A stretch of 64,000 bases of DNA, taken from assembly GCA_947172645.1 (NCBI GenBank), contig CAMWBY010000003.1:124001-188000 (forward strand), in the 5' to 3' direction. The translations under genes were made by a program, and so were the position numbers. The DNA comes from an uncultured Lachnospiraceae bacterium (GTDB lineage: Bacteria; Bacillota; Clostridia; Lachnospirales; Lachnospiraceae). Under the pieces are notes generated by a model. The model saw only the letters and a list, made by a program, of their open reading frames with translations. It was not told where the DNA came from and did no database searches. This document shows positions 62,759 through 64,000 of this stretch, piece by piece (the stretch's first letter is position 1; the number at the start of each line of letters is the position of its first letter).

Positions 62759-64000
62759 CTAATTTTCATTGCCTACATGGAATTTTCCTATCTCTGCGCG
62801 CAGCGTCTCCGCGCTCTGCTTCGTCTTCGTAACCTGTTCTAACACTTCCGCGGATTCACATGCGATAACGGATGCACGCTGTGCAATTTCTGTGGTGCCT
62901 TCCGCGCCTTCCTCAGCCGCCCTGGAGATATCGCCCATGGATTGTTTGATACCCTCCATACTGTTGAACAATTCCTGGGCGATGGAGCTGAACTCACTCA
63001 TCAATTCGTCTACGGAAACTCCGTCCTGGTTATACTGTTCTCCGATGGAGAGGAAGCTGTCATAATCTTGCGTCACATCATCCACGACAAAATCCAATAG
63101 CTTCCTTGCATTGGAGGAAAGATTCTCCACCGCTTCCGTCACTTTCTGCGTTACTTCCTGTATCTTGATAACCGTCTGTTTGGACTGTTCCGCAAGAGCG
63201 CCGATTTCTCCCGCAACCACCGCGAAGCCTTTGCCTGCTTCGCCGGCCCTGGCTGCCTCGATGGAAGCATTTAACGCCAACAGGTTCGTCTGTGAAACTA
63301 CCCGCATAATAACGCTGGATAATTCATAAATCTGGTCTATTACTTTTGCGTTCTCAAGCGCCGACTCTAAATCCTGCTGGATTTCGGTCCGCAGGAGCAC
63401 GGTCTTCTTCTGGGCGCCTTTAATCTTGATATTCGTCTGCTCCGCCCTGCCTTTGATTTCCGCAGCGTTCTGTGCGCCGTCATGGGAACGGCTCGCAATA
63501 TGCTGCACCGCCACATGCATCTCTCCTGCGGCGCCGTCGGCCATCGTGGTAGTCGCCGCCGTCTCCTCCATGCCTGCAGACAACTGCTGTGTGGCGGCGG
63601 ATATGCTTGCAATATCGTCATTGAGCTGCCCCACGCAATTGTTCGCAGCGCCTGCCGCAACATCGATTGTTTCAGATTCTATCTGCACCTTGCTGATAAG
63701 TTTTACCATGGCGGACTTCATATCCTCAATGCATCTGGACAGGTTCCCGAAATCATCCCGCCGCCCCAGGAATTTTTTCATAAAGTCCTGGGTATAATCC
63801 CCTTCCGCCATACAGTTCATCTGCCGCGCCGCCGCGTTCAAGGATTTCGTAATATCCGTCACGATTAGGAACGCAATGAGAACCAAAAGCAGTGTGACAA
63901 CAGCGATAACCGCAATAGATACGAGTCTGGCAGTCTGGAATATATTTTTGACAGGGGCATTGTTCTCGACCGACAATACTTCCAGTTCGTCCACATAATT
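62759..64000 (-). CDS. Methyl-accepting chemotaxis protein (5' end cut by window)
   Basis: A chemoreceptor missing its N-terminus; the frame is open to the edge at 64000, so at least 413 codons. Seen: a membrane segment ([22 protein letters not shown], near residue 25 of the visible part), HAMP-like [15 protein letters not shown], and the signalling domain with the hairpin tip [25 protein letters not shown]. The sensor domain is outside the window. Its ligand cannot be judged. A terminator follows. Confidence 0.95.
   Translation of the reverse strand, partial: NYVDELEVLSVENNAPVKNIFQTARLVSIAVIAVVTLLLVLIAFLIVTDITKSLNAAARQMNCMAEGDYTQDFMKKFLGRRDDFGNLSRCIEDMKSAMVKLISKVQIESETIDVAAGAANNCVGQLNDDIASISAATQQLSAGMEETAATTTMADGAAGEMHVAVQHIASRSHDGAQNAAEIKGRAEQTNIKIKGAQKKTVLLRTEIQQDLESALENAKVIDQIYELSSVIMRVVSQTNLLALNASIEAARAGEAGKGFAVVAGEIGALAEQSKQTVIKIQEVTQKVTEAVENLSSNARKLLDFVVDDVTQDYDSFLSIGEQYNQDGVSVDELMSEFSSIAQELFNSMEGIKQSMGDISRAAEEGAEGTTEIAQRASVIACESAEVLEQVTKTKQSAETLRAEIGKFHVGNEN

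Overview
The window looks like a chromosomal segment of a Gram-positive anaerobe of the Clostridia, most likely family Lachnospiraceae. The evidence is the gene order and gene style: a radical-SAM / DUF2344 / RNase G / rplU-prp-rpmA / obgE / yhbY / nadD cluster, an L27 protein with a removable N-terminal extension beside its Prp protease, HisG of the short HisZ-dependent type, a HisIE protein carrying an extra HisF-like domain, rsmD-coaD-(ylbJ-like), RecU, and strong GGAGG ribosome binding sites. Almost everything lies on the minus strand. Only the YlbJ-like gene, a DUF2971 gene and one tRNA-Val are on the plus strand. I see no prophage, insertion sequence, rRNA or CRISPR array, so this is largely core genome. 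Protein calls rest on motifs and gene order read by eye.

Layout, in transcription order on the minus strand (high to low coordinate). 64000-57144: the 3' part of a chemoreceptor gene, a complete sugar-type ABC importer (ATPase, two permeases, solute-binding lipoprotein) and an OB-like lipoprotein. 57075-56254 (+): DUF2971 gene. 56072-51342: FAD-dependent oxidoreductase, then proB, a DUF896 gene, a 5-formyl-THF cyclo-ligase and proA. 51218-50626: ArsR-type sensor plus a free-standing heavy-metal-binding domain behind a promoter/operator. 50494-42197: upp, lipoprotein, metH, ilvB, two ilvN paralogues, ilvC and a TetR regulator, a methionine/branched-chain amino acid block. 42011-42084 (+): tRNA-Val(CAC). 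41828-39942: leuC and leuD. 39790-38169: two unknowns, one nuclease-like. 38098-31616: hybrid histidine kinase, then parE and parC. 31515-28227: rsmD, coaD, a coiled-coil protein and an amidase, meeting the ylbJ-like gene (+). 27187-20148: RluB-type pseudouridine synthase, HAD phosphatase, YgiQ radical SAM protein, SDR, YbaK, a membrane protein, an RluA-type synthase and recU. 19930-10694: the histidine operon (hisZ, hisG, SIMPL-domain gene, hisD, hisB, hisIE), running without a gap into two half-ABC-transporter genes. 10660-1: an unknown membrane protein, the two radical-SAM-cluster genes, a membrane-anchored MerR with a YbjQ-like protein, RNase G, Nudix, lipoprotein, rplU-prp-rpmA, obgE, yhbY and nadD (cut by the window edge).

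The most interesting signals lie between genes. Two 82-bp double-hairpin elements far apart (31537 and 41874) show compensatory stem changes. A 55-bp stem-loop repeat occurs twice in inverted orientation. The his operon has a strong promoter, tandem 13-bp repeats upstream and a 5'-terminal long-range stem in its leader. The membrane-anchored MerR has a textbook 19-bp-spacer promoter with a perfect dyad. Among proteins, notable items are the HisF-like domain with lost catalytic residues on HisIE, the exporter pair fused to the his operon, the ArsR/HMA pair without an ATPase, and a ketol-acid reductoisomerase with an acidic residue in its cofactor loop.
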